Origin: Hyphomicrobiales bacterium
GTDB taxonomy: Bacteria; Pseudomonadota; Alphaproteobacteria; Rhizobiales; Ancalomicrobiaceae
Assembly (NCBI GenBank): GCA_021286855.1
Contig: JAJTBO010000004.1
Location: 111,539 to 175,538, forward strand
Direction: 5' to 3'
Length of the DNA: 64,000 nt
The position numbers and the translations under genes are program-made. The stretch's first letter is position 1. The number at the start of each line of letters is the position of its first letter. Under the pieces are notes generated by a model, which worked only from the letters and a program-made list of their open reading frames with translations, had not been told where the DNA came from and did no database searches. This document shows, piece after piece, positions 52,733 to 61,209 of this stretch.

Positions 52733-54700
52733 TCAGCTCCGCCGTTTCGCCGCCTGGAACATCGGCCCGCCGAGGCGGGGCGGCCAGCCGTAGCCGTTGA
52801 CGAAGACGAGGTCGATGTCGGAGGCGCGCGCGGCGATGCCCTCGGCGAGGATCGCGTCGCCCTCCCGCCCCATCACCGCGACCAGACGATCGACGATCTC
52901 GGCGGCGGAGAAGGCGCGGCGGACGATGCCCTTCACCGCCGATTCCGCTTCGACGATCGCGGTCACGGTCGGATCGACGGTCTTCTTCCCGTCGGGATAG
53001 GCGTACCAGCCCGCCCCGGTCTTGCGGCCGAAGCGGCCGGCCTCGCAGAGCCGATCGGCGATCGCCACGTAGCGCTCGTTCGGATCGCGGGTGGCGGCCT
53101 TGCGCTTGCGCAGGCTCCAGGCGATGTCGAGGCCGGAGAGGTCGAAGACGGCGAAGGGGCCCATGGCGAGGCCGAAGCCCTCCATCGCCGCATCGATCGC
53201 CTCGGGCAGCGCGCCGTCCTCCAGCAGAAATTCGCATTCGCGGCGGAACGCCGCCCAGATGCGGTTGCCGACGAAGCCCTCGCAGACGCCGACGACGACG
53301 GCGAGTTTCTTCAGCCGCTTGGCCACGGCGAGCGCGGTCGCGAGCGTCTCGGGGCTCGTCGCCGCGCCATCGACCACTTCGACGAGGCGCATGACGTTGG
53401 CCGGCGAGAAGAAATGGAGCCCGACGAAGCGGTCGGGGTGGGTCACCACCTCGGCCAGATCGTTCGGATCGAGGTAGCTGGTGTTGGTCGCCAGAATGCA
53501 GTCCGCACGCACTTCGTCAGCCAGTTGTGCGAACAGGTCGCGCTTGACGTCGCGGTCGTCGAAGACCGCCTCGACGACGAGATCGGCCTCGGCGAGGGCG
53601 GCGAGATCGGTCGAGAGGGCGAGCGTGGCGAGTTTCGCCGCCTTCTCCGCTTCGGTCAGCCGGCCGGAGGCGACGGCGCGCGCCCACAGCGCGTCGATGC
53701 GGTCGCGGCCGGCGGCGAGCGCCGCCTCGGAGGTCTCGATCACCGTCACCGCGTAACCGGCGTCGGCGAAGGCGACGGCGATGCCGGCACCCATGGTGCC
53801 GGCCCCGACGACGCCGACCCGGACGATCGGGCGCGGCGCGACGCCCTCGCATTTCGCCACCTTGGCGACCTCGCGCTCGGCGAAGAAGACGTGGCGCAGC
53901 GCCGCCGCCTCGTCAGAGGCGACGAGACGCAGGAAGACCTCGCGTTCGGCCGCCTGGCCCTCGGCGAAGGCGAGATCGGCGGCGCGCAGCGTCATCCGCG
54001 CCGCTTCGCCGGGCGAGATCTGGCCGCGGGCGCGCTCGTCGATCGCGGCGATCTGCGTCTCGGCCGCGGCGCGGTCGAAGGGCGGAACGGGAAGATCGCG
54101 GGTGCGGCGCAGGGGCCGGCCGACCAGCGACTTCGCATGAGCGATCGCCGTCTCGAGCAGATCGCCGGCGGCGATTTCGTCGACGAGGCCGAGCGCTCTC
54201 GCCTCTTCGGCCGAGATCGGCTTGCCCGAAGCGTTCATCTCGATCGCCTTCGCCATGCCGACGAGGCGCGGCAGGCGCTGGGTGCCGCCGCCGCCGGGCA
54301 GGATGCCGAGGTTGACCTCCGGCTGGGCGAACTTCGCCTCGGCCGAGGCGACGCGGGCATGGGCGGCGAGCGCCAGTTCGCATCCGCCGCCGAGCGCCGT
54401 TCCCGCGACCGCCGCGACCACCGGTTTCGGGCCATCCTCGATCGCGAGACAGACCTCGAAGAGGATCGGAGAGGCCGGCGGCTTGCCGAACTCGCGGATG
54501 TCGGCCCCGGCGGGAAAGGTGCGGCCGACCCCGAAGAGGACGACGGCGTCGACGCCCGGGTCGGCGGCGGCGCGGGCGATCGCATCGCGAAGGCCGGCGC
54601 GGACGTCGCGCGAGATCGCGTTGACGGGCGGGTGATCCACGCCGACGAGGGCGACGCGGTCGCGGATCTCGAAGGTGACGACGGCCGAGGGTTCGGTCAT
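52733..54700 (-). CDS. Bifunctional enoyl-CoA hydratase/3-hydroxyacyl-CoA dehydrogenase
   Basis: 655 residues. N-terminal crotonase (about 1-190: FGVGRTFPAGADIREF and AVAGTALGGGCELALAAH), a linker, then the NAD domain (VGVVGAGTMGAGIAVAF near 297), catalytic HFFSPANVMRLVEVVD, and two C-terminal helical domains. The last domain stops at GGPMFQAAKRRS; homologues normally continue about 40 residues, so the C terminus seems shortened. Starts 22 nt after livF2, as the last gene of the BoxR-transporter gene line. Likely serves beta-oxidation of ring-cleavage products or side chains. Confidence 0.9.
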   Translation of the reverse strand: MTEPSAVVTFEIRDRVALVGVDHPPVNAISRDVRAGLRDAIARAAADPGVDAVVLFGVGRTFPAGADIREFGKPPASPILFEVCLAIEDGPKPVVAAVAGTALGGGCELALAAHARVASAEAKFAQPEVNLGILPGGGGTQRLPRLVGMAKAIEMNASGKPISAEEARALGLVDEIAAGDLLETAIAHAKSLVGRPLRRTRDLPVPPFDRAAAETQIAAIDERARGQISPGEAARMTLRAADLAFAEGQAAEREVFLRLVASDEAAALRHVFFAEREVAKVAKCEGVAPRPIVRVGVVGAGTMGAGIAVAFADAGYAVTVIETSEAALAAGRDRIDALWARAVASGRLTEAEKAAKLATLALSTDLAALAEADLVVEAVFDDRDVKRDLFAQLADEVRADCILATNTSYLDPNDLAEVVTHPDRFVGLHFFSPANVMRLVEVVDGAATSPETLATALAVAKRLKKLAVVVGVCEGFVGNRIWAAFRRECEFLLEDGALPEAIDAAMEGFGLAMGPFAVFDLSGLDIAWSLRKRKAATRDPNERYVAIADRLCEAGRFGRKTGAGWYAYPDGKKTVDPTVTAIVEAESAVKGIVRRAFSAAEIVDRLVAVMGREGDAILAEGIAARASDIDLVFVNGYGWPPRLGGPMFQAAKRRS

Positions 54701-54722
54701 GGCGGGGTTCCGAAGTGGGGGC

Positions 54723-55481
54723 TCAGACGCCGAGCCAACGATGGACGAGGGCCGGATCGGCGGTGAGCGCCGCCGTCGGGCCCTCGAAGACGACCTCGCC
54801 CTTGGCGAGGATGACGTGGCGGTCGGCCAGTTCGAAGAGATCCTCGAGGTTCTTGTCGACGACGACGATCGCCATGCCGGTCGCGGCGACGATGCGCAGC
54901 GTCTTCCAGATCTCGTCGCGGACCTTGGGGGCGAGGCCCTCGGTCGCCTCGTCGAGCATCAGGAGCTCGGGATTGGTCATCAGCGCCCGGCCGATCGACA
55001 GCATCTGCTGTTCGCCGCCGGAGAGCTGGTCGCCCCAGTTGGCGCGGCGTTCGGCGAGGCGGGGGAAGAGATCGAAGACGCGGGGCAACGTCCATTCGCG
55101 CTTGCCGGAGGGGCCGGCGCGGGCGGCCAGGATCAGGTTCTCGTGGACGGTCAGATTGGGGAAGATGCCGCGGCCTTCCGGCACCAGCGCGATGCCGGCT
55201 CGGGCGATCGCGGCGGGACGACGGCCGGCTAGATCGACGCCACGAAAGCGGATCGAGGCGGTCGGACCGCCGGAGAGAAGGCCGGTCAGGGTGCGCAGCA
55301 GCGTGGTCTTGCCCATGCCGTTGCGGCCGAGCAGGCCGACCGTTTCGCCGGGGCGGACCGCGAAGGCGACGTCGCGCAGACAGGGGATGCGGCCGTGGGC
55401 GGTGGCGACGCCGGTCGCGGCGAGCAGCGCTTCGCCGGTCGGGACCGACGACGTCGTGGGCGTGGCGAGGGCGATCGTCAT
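54723..55481 (-). CDS. livF: Branched-chain-type ABC transporter ATPase LivF (set 2)
   Basis: 252 residues. Walker A GRNGMGKTTL near 52-61, signature LSGGEQQMLS and Walker B LLMLDEATEGLAP; the usual P of LDEP is A. The start overlaps the livMG2 stop by 4 nt. Partner of the second importer. Confidence 0.92.
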   Translation of the reverse strand: MTIALATPTTSSVPTGEALLAATGVATAHGRIPCLRDVAFAVRPGETVGLLGRNGMGKTTLLRTLTGLLSGGPTASIRFRGVDLAGRRPAAIARAGIALVPEGRGIFPNLTVHENLILAARAGPSGKREWTLPRVFDLFPRLAERRANWGDQLSGGEQQMLSIGRALMTNPELLMLDEATEGLAPKVRDEIWKTLRIVAATGMAIVVVDKNLEDLFELADRHVILAKGEVVFEGPTAALTADPALVHRWLGV

Positions 55482-57250
55482 GCGGCGTCCTCCAGGCCGG
55501 CGAAGCGGCCGAGATAGGCCTCGCGCACGGCGGCGTCGCGGCGAATCTCGTCCGGCGCGCCATGGGCGAGAAGGCGGCCGCCGACCAGAACCGAGACGGT
55601 GTCGGCGCAGGCGAAGACGGCGTCCATGTCGTGTTCGATGATCAGGATGGTGTGGTCGACGGCGAGGTCCTTCAGGAGCGCCGTCAGCCGCGCCGTCTCC
55701 TCCGGACCGGAGCCGGCGAGCGGCTCGTCGAGGATCAGCAGCTTCGCGCCGGAGGCGATCAGCATGGCGATCTCGAGCTGGCGCTGCTCGCCGTGGCTGA
55801 GGCTCGCCGCCGTGCGGTCGGCGCGATCGACGAGGCCGGTGGCGGCGAGGGCGTGGGCGACCGCCCGCGCCTCCTCCGCCCGGCTCGCCCCGGCGAAGCC
55901 GCGGGCCTGCGCCGACAGTTCGCAGTTCTCGGCGACGGTGAAGCCGGGCAGCACGTTGGTGCGCTGGAAGGAGCGGCCGATGCCGCGACGCGCCTTGGCC
56001 GGGGCGGAGAGCGCGGTGACGTCGACGCCGTCGAGCCGGATGGTCCCGCCGGAGACCGGCAGCGCGCCGGAGAGCAGGTTGGTGAAGGTGGTCTTGCCGG
56101 CGCCGTTCGGGCCGATCACCGCATGGATGCGGGCCGGTTCGAAGGCGACCGCGACGCCGTCGACGGCGGTCAGGCCGCCGAAGGTGCGGCGCAGCCCGTC
56201 GACCTCCAAGCGGGGCGGGCGCGACGGCGCGGCGGCGGCGGTCGACGTCTCGGCGTCGGCGGGCGGCGACCAGGGACGGGCGCGCCGCTCCGGCAGCCAG
56301 CCGGCGAGGCCCTTCGGCGCGCCGAGGACGGCGGCGATCAGGAGGACGCCCATGGCGATCGGCCAGTGATCGGAGATCGCCGCGCCGACGAGGTCGGAGC
56401 TCTTCAGGATTTCTTCGGCGAGCGCATAGACCAGCGCGCCGAGGATCGCGCCCCACAGCGAGCCGACGCCGCCGAGCACCACCATCATGATGGCGAGGCC
56501 GGATTCGCGCCAACCGAGGATCTCGGGCGGCACGAAGCCGTCGATCGAGGCGTAGATCGCGCCGCCGAGGCCGGCGACCATCGCGGCGATCACGAAGCTC
56601 GCCCATTTGTATTTCGCGCCGTCGAAGCCGAGGGCGTTCATCCGCGTCTCGTTGGCCTTGAGGCCCTGCAGCACCCGGCCGAAGCGGGAGCGGGCGAGCG
56701 TCAGGACGAAGACATAGGCGAGCGCCAGGGCGGCGACGGCGAGCCACAGCAGGGCGTTGCGGTTCGAAAGATCGAGCACCGTGCGGCCTGCGATCTCGAG
56801 CGCCGGCTTGACGTCGATCGAGGCGCCGTCGGAGCCGCCGGCGACGCGGGTGTCGTGGAAGAAGGCGAAGATCATCTGCGAGGCGGCGAGCGTCACCATG
56901 ATGAAGTAGAAGGCGCGCGTCCTGACCGCGAACAGGCCGACGACCGCGGCGACCACGCCGGGCAACGCCACGGCGGCGAGGAGCGCCAACGGCAGATTGG
57001 CCGCCTCCCAATCGGGCGGCGTGACGAACCAGACCGCATAGGCGCCGAGGCCGAACCAGGCGGCGTGGCCGAAGCTGACGAGACCGGTGACGCCGATCAG
57101 GAGATCGAGCCCGAGCACGAAGACGGCGGTGGCCAGCACGCGGGTGGCGAACTTCACCTCGTAGGGGCCGGCGAAGGCGGGCAGCGCGGCGAAGCCGATG
57201 AGGAGAAGGCCGAGCAGCGCCAGGACCGGCAGCGAAGGCAGGCGGATCAT
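55478..57250 (-). CDS. LivM-LivG fusion: ABC permease joined to ATPase (set 2)
   Basis: 590 residues. LivM-type permease about 1-325 (IGVTGLVSFGHAAWFGLGAY), Pro/Ala linker, then LivG-type ATPase from about 347 with GPNGAGKTTF, signature LSHGEQRQLE and LLILDEPLAGSGPEE. Independent of set 1 in sequence but with the same fused architecture. Start overlaps livH2 stop by 4 nt. Confidence 0.92.
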   Translation of the reverse strand: MIRLPSLPVLALLGLLLIGFAALPAFAGPYEVKFATRVLATAVFVLGLDLLIGVTGLVSFGHAAWFGLGAYAVWFVTPPDWEAANLPLALLAAVALPGVVAAVVGLFAVRTRAFYFIMVTLAASQMIFAFFHDTRVAGGSDGASIDVKPALEIAGRTVLDLSNRNALLWLAVAALALAYVFVLTLARSRFGRVLQGLKANETRMNALGFDGAKYKWASFVIAAMVAGLGGAIYASIDGFVPPEILGWRESGLAIMMVVLGGVGSLWGAILGALVYALAEEILKSSDLVGAAISDHWPIAMGVLLIAAVLGAPKGLAGWLPERRARPWSPPADAETSTAAAAPSRPPRLEVDGLRRTFGGLTAVDGVAVAFEPARIHAVIGPNGAGKTTFTNLLSGALPVSGGTIRLDGVDVTALSAPAKARRGIGRSFQRTNVLPGFTVAENCELSAQARGFAGASRAEEARAVAHALAATGLVDRADRTAASLSHGEQRQLEIAMLIASGAKLLILDEPLAGSGPEETARLTALLKDLAVDHTILIIEHDMDAVFACADTVSVLVGGRLLAHGAPDEIRRDAAVREAYLGRFAGLEDAA

Positions 57251-58113
57251 CGGATCGTCCTCCCGAACAGGCCGGCGGGCCGGACGACCAGCACCGTCGC
57301 CATCAGCGCGTAGACGAGAACGCCGGCGAAATCGGGCAGGAAGACCTTGCCGAGGGCGTCGGCGACGCCGATCGCCAGCGCGCCGAGGAAGGCGCCCTCG
57401 AGCGAGCCGATGCCGCCGATCACCACGACGACGAAGGAGATGATCAGAATGCGTTCGCCGATGCCGGGATAGACGCTCTCGACCGGCGCGGCGAGCATGC
57501 CGGCGAGCGCGGCGAGGGCCACGCCGGCGGCGAAGACGAGGCCGTAGAGCCGGTTCGCATCGAAGCCGAGCAACTCGGTCATCTCGCGATTGGATTCGCC
57601 GGCGCGGATCAGGCGGCCGACGCCGGTCTTGCGGATGACGAAGAACATGGCGGCGGCGAGCGCGGCGCAGATCACGGTCAAGGCGAGCCGATAGATCGGA
57701 TAGGCCAGCGTGTCGGTCAGCCGGATCGAGCCGGAGAGCCAGGTCGGCGCCGGCACCGAATGGGGGTAGTTGCCCCAGAGCATGCGCTGGACCTCGTTGA
57801 AGATCAGGATCAGCGCGAAGGTCAACAGCACCTGCTGGAGATGGTCGCGCCCATAGAGGCGACGGATGAACAGCCGCTCGATCGCCCAGCCGAACACCGC
57901 GGCGAGCGGAATGCCGAGAAGGCAGGCGAGGAACACGTCGCCGGTCGCCTCGGTCAGGCTCAGGGCGAGATAAGCCCCGAGCATGTAGAACGAGCCGTGG
58001 GCGAGGTTGATCACGCCGAGGATGCCGAAGACCAGAGTGAGGCCGCTGGCGGCGAGAAAGATCAGGAACCCGTACTGGATCCCGTTGAAGATCTGGACGA
58101 GGACGAGGTCCAT
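57247..58113 (-). CDS. livH: Branched-chain-type ABC permease LivH (set 2)
   Basis: 288 residues, normal length for LivH. FNGIQYGFLIFLAASGLTLV, then GILGVINLAHGSFYMLGAYLA and VVVIGGIGSLEGAFLGAL are family landmarks. Inner-membrane half of the second aromatic-acid importer. 82 nt downstream of the binding-protein gene. Confidence 0.93.
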   Translation of the reverse strand: MDLVLVQIFNGIQYGFLIFLAASGLTLVFGILGVINLAHGSFYMLGAYLALSLTEATGDVFLACLLGIPLAAVFGWAIERLFIRRLYGRDHLQQVLLTFALILIFNEVQRMLWGNYPHSVPAPTWLSGSIRLTDTLAYPIYRLALTVICAALAAAMFFVIRKTGVGRLIRAGESNREMTELLGFDANRLYGLVFAAGVALAALAGMLAAPVESVYPGIGERILIISFVVVVIGGIGSLEGAFLGALAIGVADALGKVFLPDFAGVLVYALMATVLVVRPAGLFGRTIR

Positions 58114-58195
58114 GGGGCCGGGCCTTCTCGTGACGAACCGAGGGCGCGCGACGACGTCGCGTCGCGCGCCCGAACCTTCTCGAAAGACGGAGCGA

Positions 58196-59386
58196 TCAGG
58201 CCTTGCAGCCCTTGCCGACGTCGGCGAGGCCCTCGGCGGCGACGCCGAGCAGGACGTTCTTGCCGCCCTTCAACTCGCGCAGATAGAAGGTCTGCTTCGG
58301 GTTGCGGTTGGCGGAGAAGGCGAAGGGCCCGCGCGGCGAAGCGAAGCTCGCGCCGGCCATGGCGGCGTGCAGCGCGTCCTTCTTGGCGACGTCGCCGCCG
58401 ACCGCGGTCAGGCCGACGTCGAGGACGTGCATCGCGTCCCAGCCCTGGACCGCATAGACGTCGGGAGCGACGCCGTAAGCCGCCTGGAAGGCCTTGCGGA
58501 AGGCGGCGTCCTCGGGGTTGGTGAGGCCGTCGGCGTAGTGCAGCACGGTCTTGACGCCGTCGCCGGCCGCGCCGACCGCCTGTTCGACGCCGTCGGTGAG
58601 GAAGCCGGGGCCCCACAGCTGGACCTTGTCCTTGAGGCCCGCGCCGGCGAAGTCCTTGATGAACTTGGCCGCGCCGCCGCCGGCGAAGAAGGAGTAGACC
58701 GCCTGCGGCTTGGCGGCGGCGATCTCGGCCAGCGCCGACTGGAACTCGACGTCGGGGAAGGGCAGCGCGATGTCCTTGACGACCTTGCCGCCGCCGGCCT
58801 CGAACACCCGCTTGAAGCCGGCGACCATCTCTTCGCCCGCCGCATAGCGCCAGGTGCAGGTGATCGCCTCCTTGACGCCGCCGGCGAGCATCGCCTTGGC
58901 CGTCGCCTCGCCGACCTGGCCGTTGGCGAAGGAGGTGCGGAAGACGTTCGGCGCGCACAGGCCGCCGGTGATCGCGTCGGCCCCGGCGTTGGGCACGAGG
59001 GTGGTGACGCCGGCCTCGCGGGCGATCTTGACCATGGCGGCGGCGACGCCGGAATGGACCGTGCCCATCAGCACGTCGACCTTCTCGCCGAAGATCAGCT
59101 TGTTGGTCAGCTCGGCCGCCTTGGGCGGGGCGGATTCGTCGTCGAGGGCGGTGAATTCGATCGCTCGGCCGGCGAGCGCGCCGCCTTTCGACTTCACATA
59201 GAGTTCCGCGCCGCGACGGATCGCCTCGCCGAGGGGGGCGTAGGTGCCGGAGGCCGGCAGCAGCAGGCCGACCTTGATCGCGCCGGCGGCATGGGCGGCG
59301 CGGCCGAAGGGGGCGACCCCGCCGAGAAGACCGGCGAGGCCGAGGGCCCCGGACGACATGAGAAATTCGCGTCTCGACGACGACAT
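58196..59386 (-). CDS. Periplasmic branched-chain-type ABC binding protein (set 2)
   Basis: 396 residues. Twin-arginine-type signal RREFLMSSGALGLAGLLGG, cleavage near AHA-AG. Mature part IKVGLLLPASGTYAPLGEA and VDVLMGTVHSGVAAA. Among receptors for aromatic acids such as benzoate or hydroxybenzoate this family is common (HbaE-like), and its position downstream of a BoxR-type regulator supports that. Ligand is inferred. Confidence 0.88.
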   Translation of the reverse strand: MSSSRREFLMSSGALGLAGLLGGVAPFGRAAHAAGAIKVGLLLPASGTYAPLGEAIRRGAELYVKSKGGALAGRAIEFTALDDESAPPKAAELTNKLIFGEKVDVLMGTVHSGVAAAMVKIAREAGVTTLVPNAGADAITGGLCAPNVFRTSFANGQVGEATAKAMLAGGVKEAITCTWRYAAGEEMVAGFKRVFEAGGGKVVKDIALPFPDVEFQSALAEIAAAKPQAVYSFFAGGGAAKFIKDFAGAGLKDKVQLWGPGFLTDGVEQAVGAAGDGVKTVLHYADGLTNPEDAAFRKAFQAAYGVAPDVYAVQGWDAMHVLDVGLTAVGGDVAKKDALHAAMAGASFASPRGPFAFSANRNPKQTFYLRELKGGKNVLLGVAAEGLADVGKGCKA

Positions 59387-59513
59387 GGATCACTCCTCCC
59401 GAAGATGGCGTTGCGGCGCGCGCTTCTTGTCCGGCGGGCTCGTTCGGCCCTGCGCGCCTCTCCCTGCGAGAGGAACTTTATTTCATAATCCTTCCAGGTC
59501 AAGCCGATCATGC

Positions 59514-59525
59514 AATATTGTTCAT
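59514..59525 (-). promoter_or_regulatory. Candidate BoxR-type operator before the set 2 transporter operon
   Basis: On the minus strand ATGAACAATATT, 128 nt before the binding-protein start and overlapping the stop of the upstream gene. It matches ATGAACTATATT upstream of the DUF4863/ligase genes (61147-61158) at 11 of 12 positions. Confidence 0.5.
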
Positions 59526-60043
59526 TTTTCTCCTGCAGCGACGATCAGCCCCGGGTGCTCGACCGGGCGCAGCCGCAGCATCGCCGGCCGCGGCCAGACC
59601 ACGACGAGGCGGCCGACGAGATCGTCGAGGCCGGCAAGATCGACGGCGTCATAGAAGGTCGGGCGACGGGCCCGCGTGGCGAACTGGTGAAAGAGATCGG
59701 CGACGTCATAGTCGTAGACGATGTCGCCGGGCACGACGCCGGGGCGGCGGGCGTGAAAACGGCGGAACCCGACGAAGCGCGCGCGCCCCGGCGTTTCGCC
59801 GAGGAAGGCGAGGATCGCCCGGCCGGAGCCGAGCCGCAGTCCCTCCTGCATGCGGGCGTAGGCGCGCTCCACGCCGAGCCGACCGAGGTCGGCGGTGACG
59901 CGGAAGTCGTCGACGGCGTCGCGCGGATCGAGGGTGGTGCGCAGCGCGAAGAGCGGTTCGTCGCGGCCGAGGCCGCGCTCGGCGAGAAGGTCGGCGAGCG
60001 GACGGCCGGCGAAGGCGGCGAGATCGTTCGCCGGTTCGCTCAC
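59522..60043 (-). CDS. Hypothetical protein between BoxR-like regulator and transporter
   Basis: 173 residues from GTG 60043, which overlaps the regulator stop (GTGA), so it is translated with the regulator. No signal or membrane segment. Contains DPRDAVDDFRVTADLGRLGV, a basic GFRRFHARRPGVVPGD and a C-terminal DDLVGRLVVVWPRP. The last motif resembles, loosely, a segment found in some GIY-YIG-associated proteins, but no catalytic GIY-YIG pattern is seen. I do not recognise a family with confidence. Context suggests a role linked to aromatic metabolism or its regulation. Confidence 0.65.
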   Translation of the reverse strand: MSEPANDLAAFAGRPLADLLAERGLGRDEPLFALRTTLDPRDAVDDFRVTADLGRLGVERAYARMQEGLRLGSGRAILAFLGETPGRARFVGFRRFHARRPGVVPGDIVYDYDVADLFHQFATRARRPTFYDAVDLAGLDDLVGRLVVVWPRPAMLRLRPVEHPGLIVAAGEK

Positions 60044-61065
60044 GCCTTGCCGCCGCGGTTGCGCGACTGCCAGGGGCAACCGACGGCGCAATAGGACTGG
60101 ACGAGGCCGAAGAGGCGCGCCGCGCTCGCCTCGACCGCCATGCCGGAGGTGTCTAGCTGGGCGCGGGCGCGGGCGTAGAGCGGCTCGCGGCTCGACAGGA
60201 TGGTGATGAGCTCGGCCATCGCCGCCTTGTCGTTGGCCATCGGCCTGAGGTCGCCCTGCTGACGGACCCGGCTCATGTGCTCGGCCGGCGAGGTCTTGAC
60301 CCAGATGGTGAAATAGGAGGCGAGCAGCAGCTCGAAGGTGACCGGCTCGCCGACGATGCCGCCGCCGGTGGCCAGCAACATCGGGCCAGGCTGGTCGACG
60401 AGACGCTGCAGCGTCGACCGCTCGAGACGGCGATAGCCGTCCTGGCCGTAGAGGTTGAGGATCTCGGTGATCGAGAAGCCGTGTTCGGTCTCGATCTCGC
60501 GATTGAGTTCGACGAAGGGCCAGCCGAGCCGCTCGGCGACCATGCGGCCGAGGGTCGACTTGCCGGCGCCGCGCAGGCCGATCAGGGCGACCCGATCGAC
60601 CGCGATGTGGGGCTCGCCGACGGCGCGTGGGGCGCCGGGGAGCTTCTCGCCGGAGAGCAGCGCCTTGACCTCGGCGATCGTCGCCGGCGGCGCGCCGCGC
60701 AGGAGGTCGCGCACCAGCCGCCAATCGGGATCGTCGACCGCGCCGACGAGGTCCTCGAGCGGCGCGCCGGTCGCTTCGGCGACCCGACGCAGGAGCATGA
60801 TCGAGACGTTGCCCTGGCCGCCTTCGAGCTGGGCGATGTAACGCTCGGAAATGCCGGAGACCTGGGCCAGCACCTTGCGCGACATGCCGCGCAGCGCCCG
60901 CATCCGCCGAACCCGTTGGCCGAGTTCGACCAGGAACGCCTCGTCGGCGTCCTCACGGGTCGAGGCGCGGGCGGCGCGGACGCTCGCGTCGGTCGGCTCG
61001 GCGGCGGTCGGAGGAGGATCTTCGGAGGGGGCGGCGGCGGTGGCGTGGTCTTCGGAATCGGACAT
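60040..61065 (-). CDS. boxR: BoxR/BzdR-type regulator: XRE HTH fused to shikimate-kinase-like domain
   Basis: 341 residues from ATG 61065; ATG 61092 would add nine. Acidic disordered N terminus, then an XRE helix-turn-helix (about 38-95: RALRGMSRKVLAQVSGISERYIAQLEGG is split across helices), linker, and a shikimate-kinase-like domain from about 160 with Walker A GLRGAGKST and TGGGIVGEP. In BzdR and BoxR the kinase-like domain binds benzoyl-CoA and releases repression of benzoate genes. Divergent from the benzoate-CoA ligase operon, which fits exactly. First of a leftward line of seven genes ending at 52733. Confidence 0.9.
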   Translation of the reverse strand: MSDSEDHATAAAPSEDPPPTAAEPTDASVRAARASTREDADEAFLVELGQRVRRMRALRGMSRKVLAQVSGISERYIAQLEGGQGNVSIMLLRRVAEATGAPLEDLVGAVDDPDWRLVRDLLRGAPPATIAEVKALLSGEKLPGAPRAVGEPHIAVDRVALIGLRGAGKSTLGRMVAERLGWPFVELNREIETEHGFSITEILNLYGQDGYRRLERSTLQRLVDQPGPMLLATGGGIVGEPVTFELLLASYFTIWVKTSPAEHMSRVRQQGDLRPMANDKAAMAELITILSSREPLYARARAQLDTSGMAVEASAARLFGLVQSYCAVGCPWQSRNRGGKA

Positions 61066-61088
61066 GGGCGAGGCGCTCGATTTGGAAT

Positions 61089-61158
61089 TCATGAAAAATA
61101 GTACAGCACCCCCTTGACGGCAACCCAGCCGGCGCGGCATGAAAATATGAACTATATT
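61089..61158. promoter_or_regulatory. Divergent boxR/ligase control region
   Basis: An AT-rich island in GC-rich DNA. TTGACG at 61114-61119 is a rightward -35. CATGAAAA occurs twice (61090-61097 and 61138-61145), flanking it at a 48-bp distance. ATGAACTATATT at 61147-61158 matches the motif before the set 2 transporter. These are the likely operator sites for the BoxR-type repressor. Confidence 0.5.
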
Positions 61159-61209
61159 TCCACTCACGCGCCGAGCGCGAAGAGTGGGTCCGCAGCGGGA
61201 GGACTCCAC

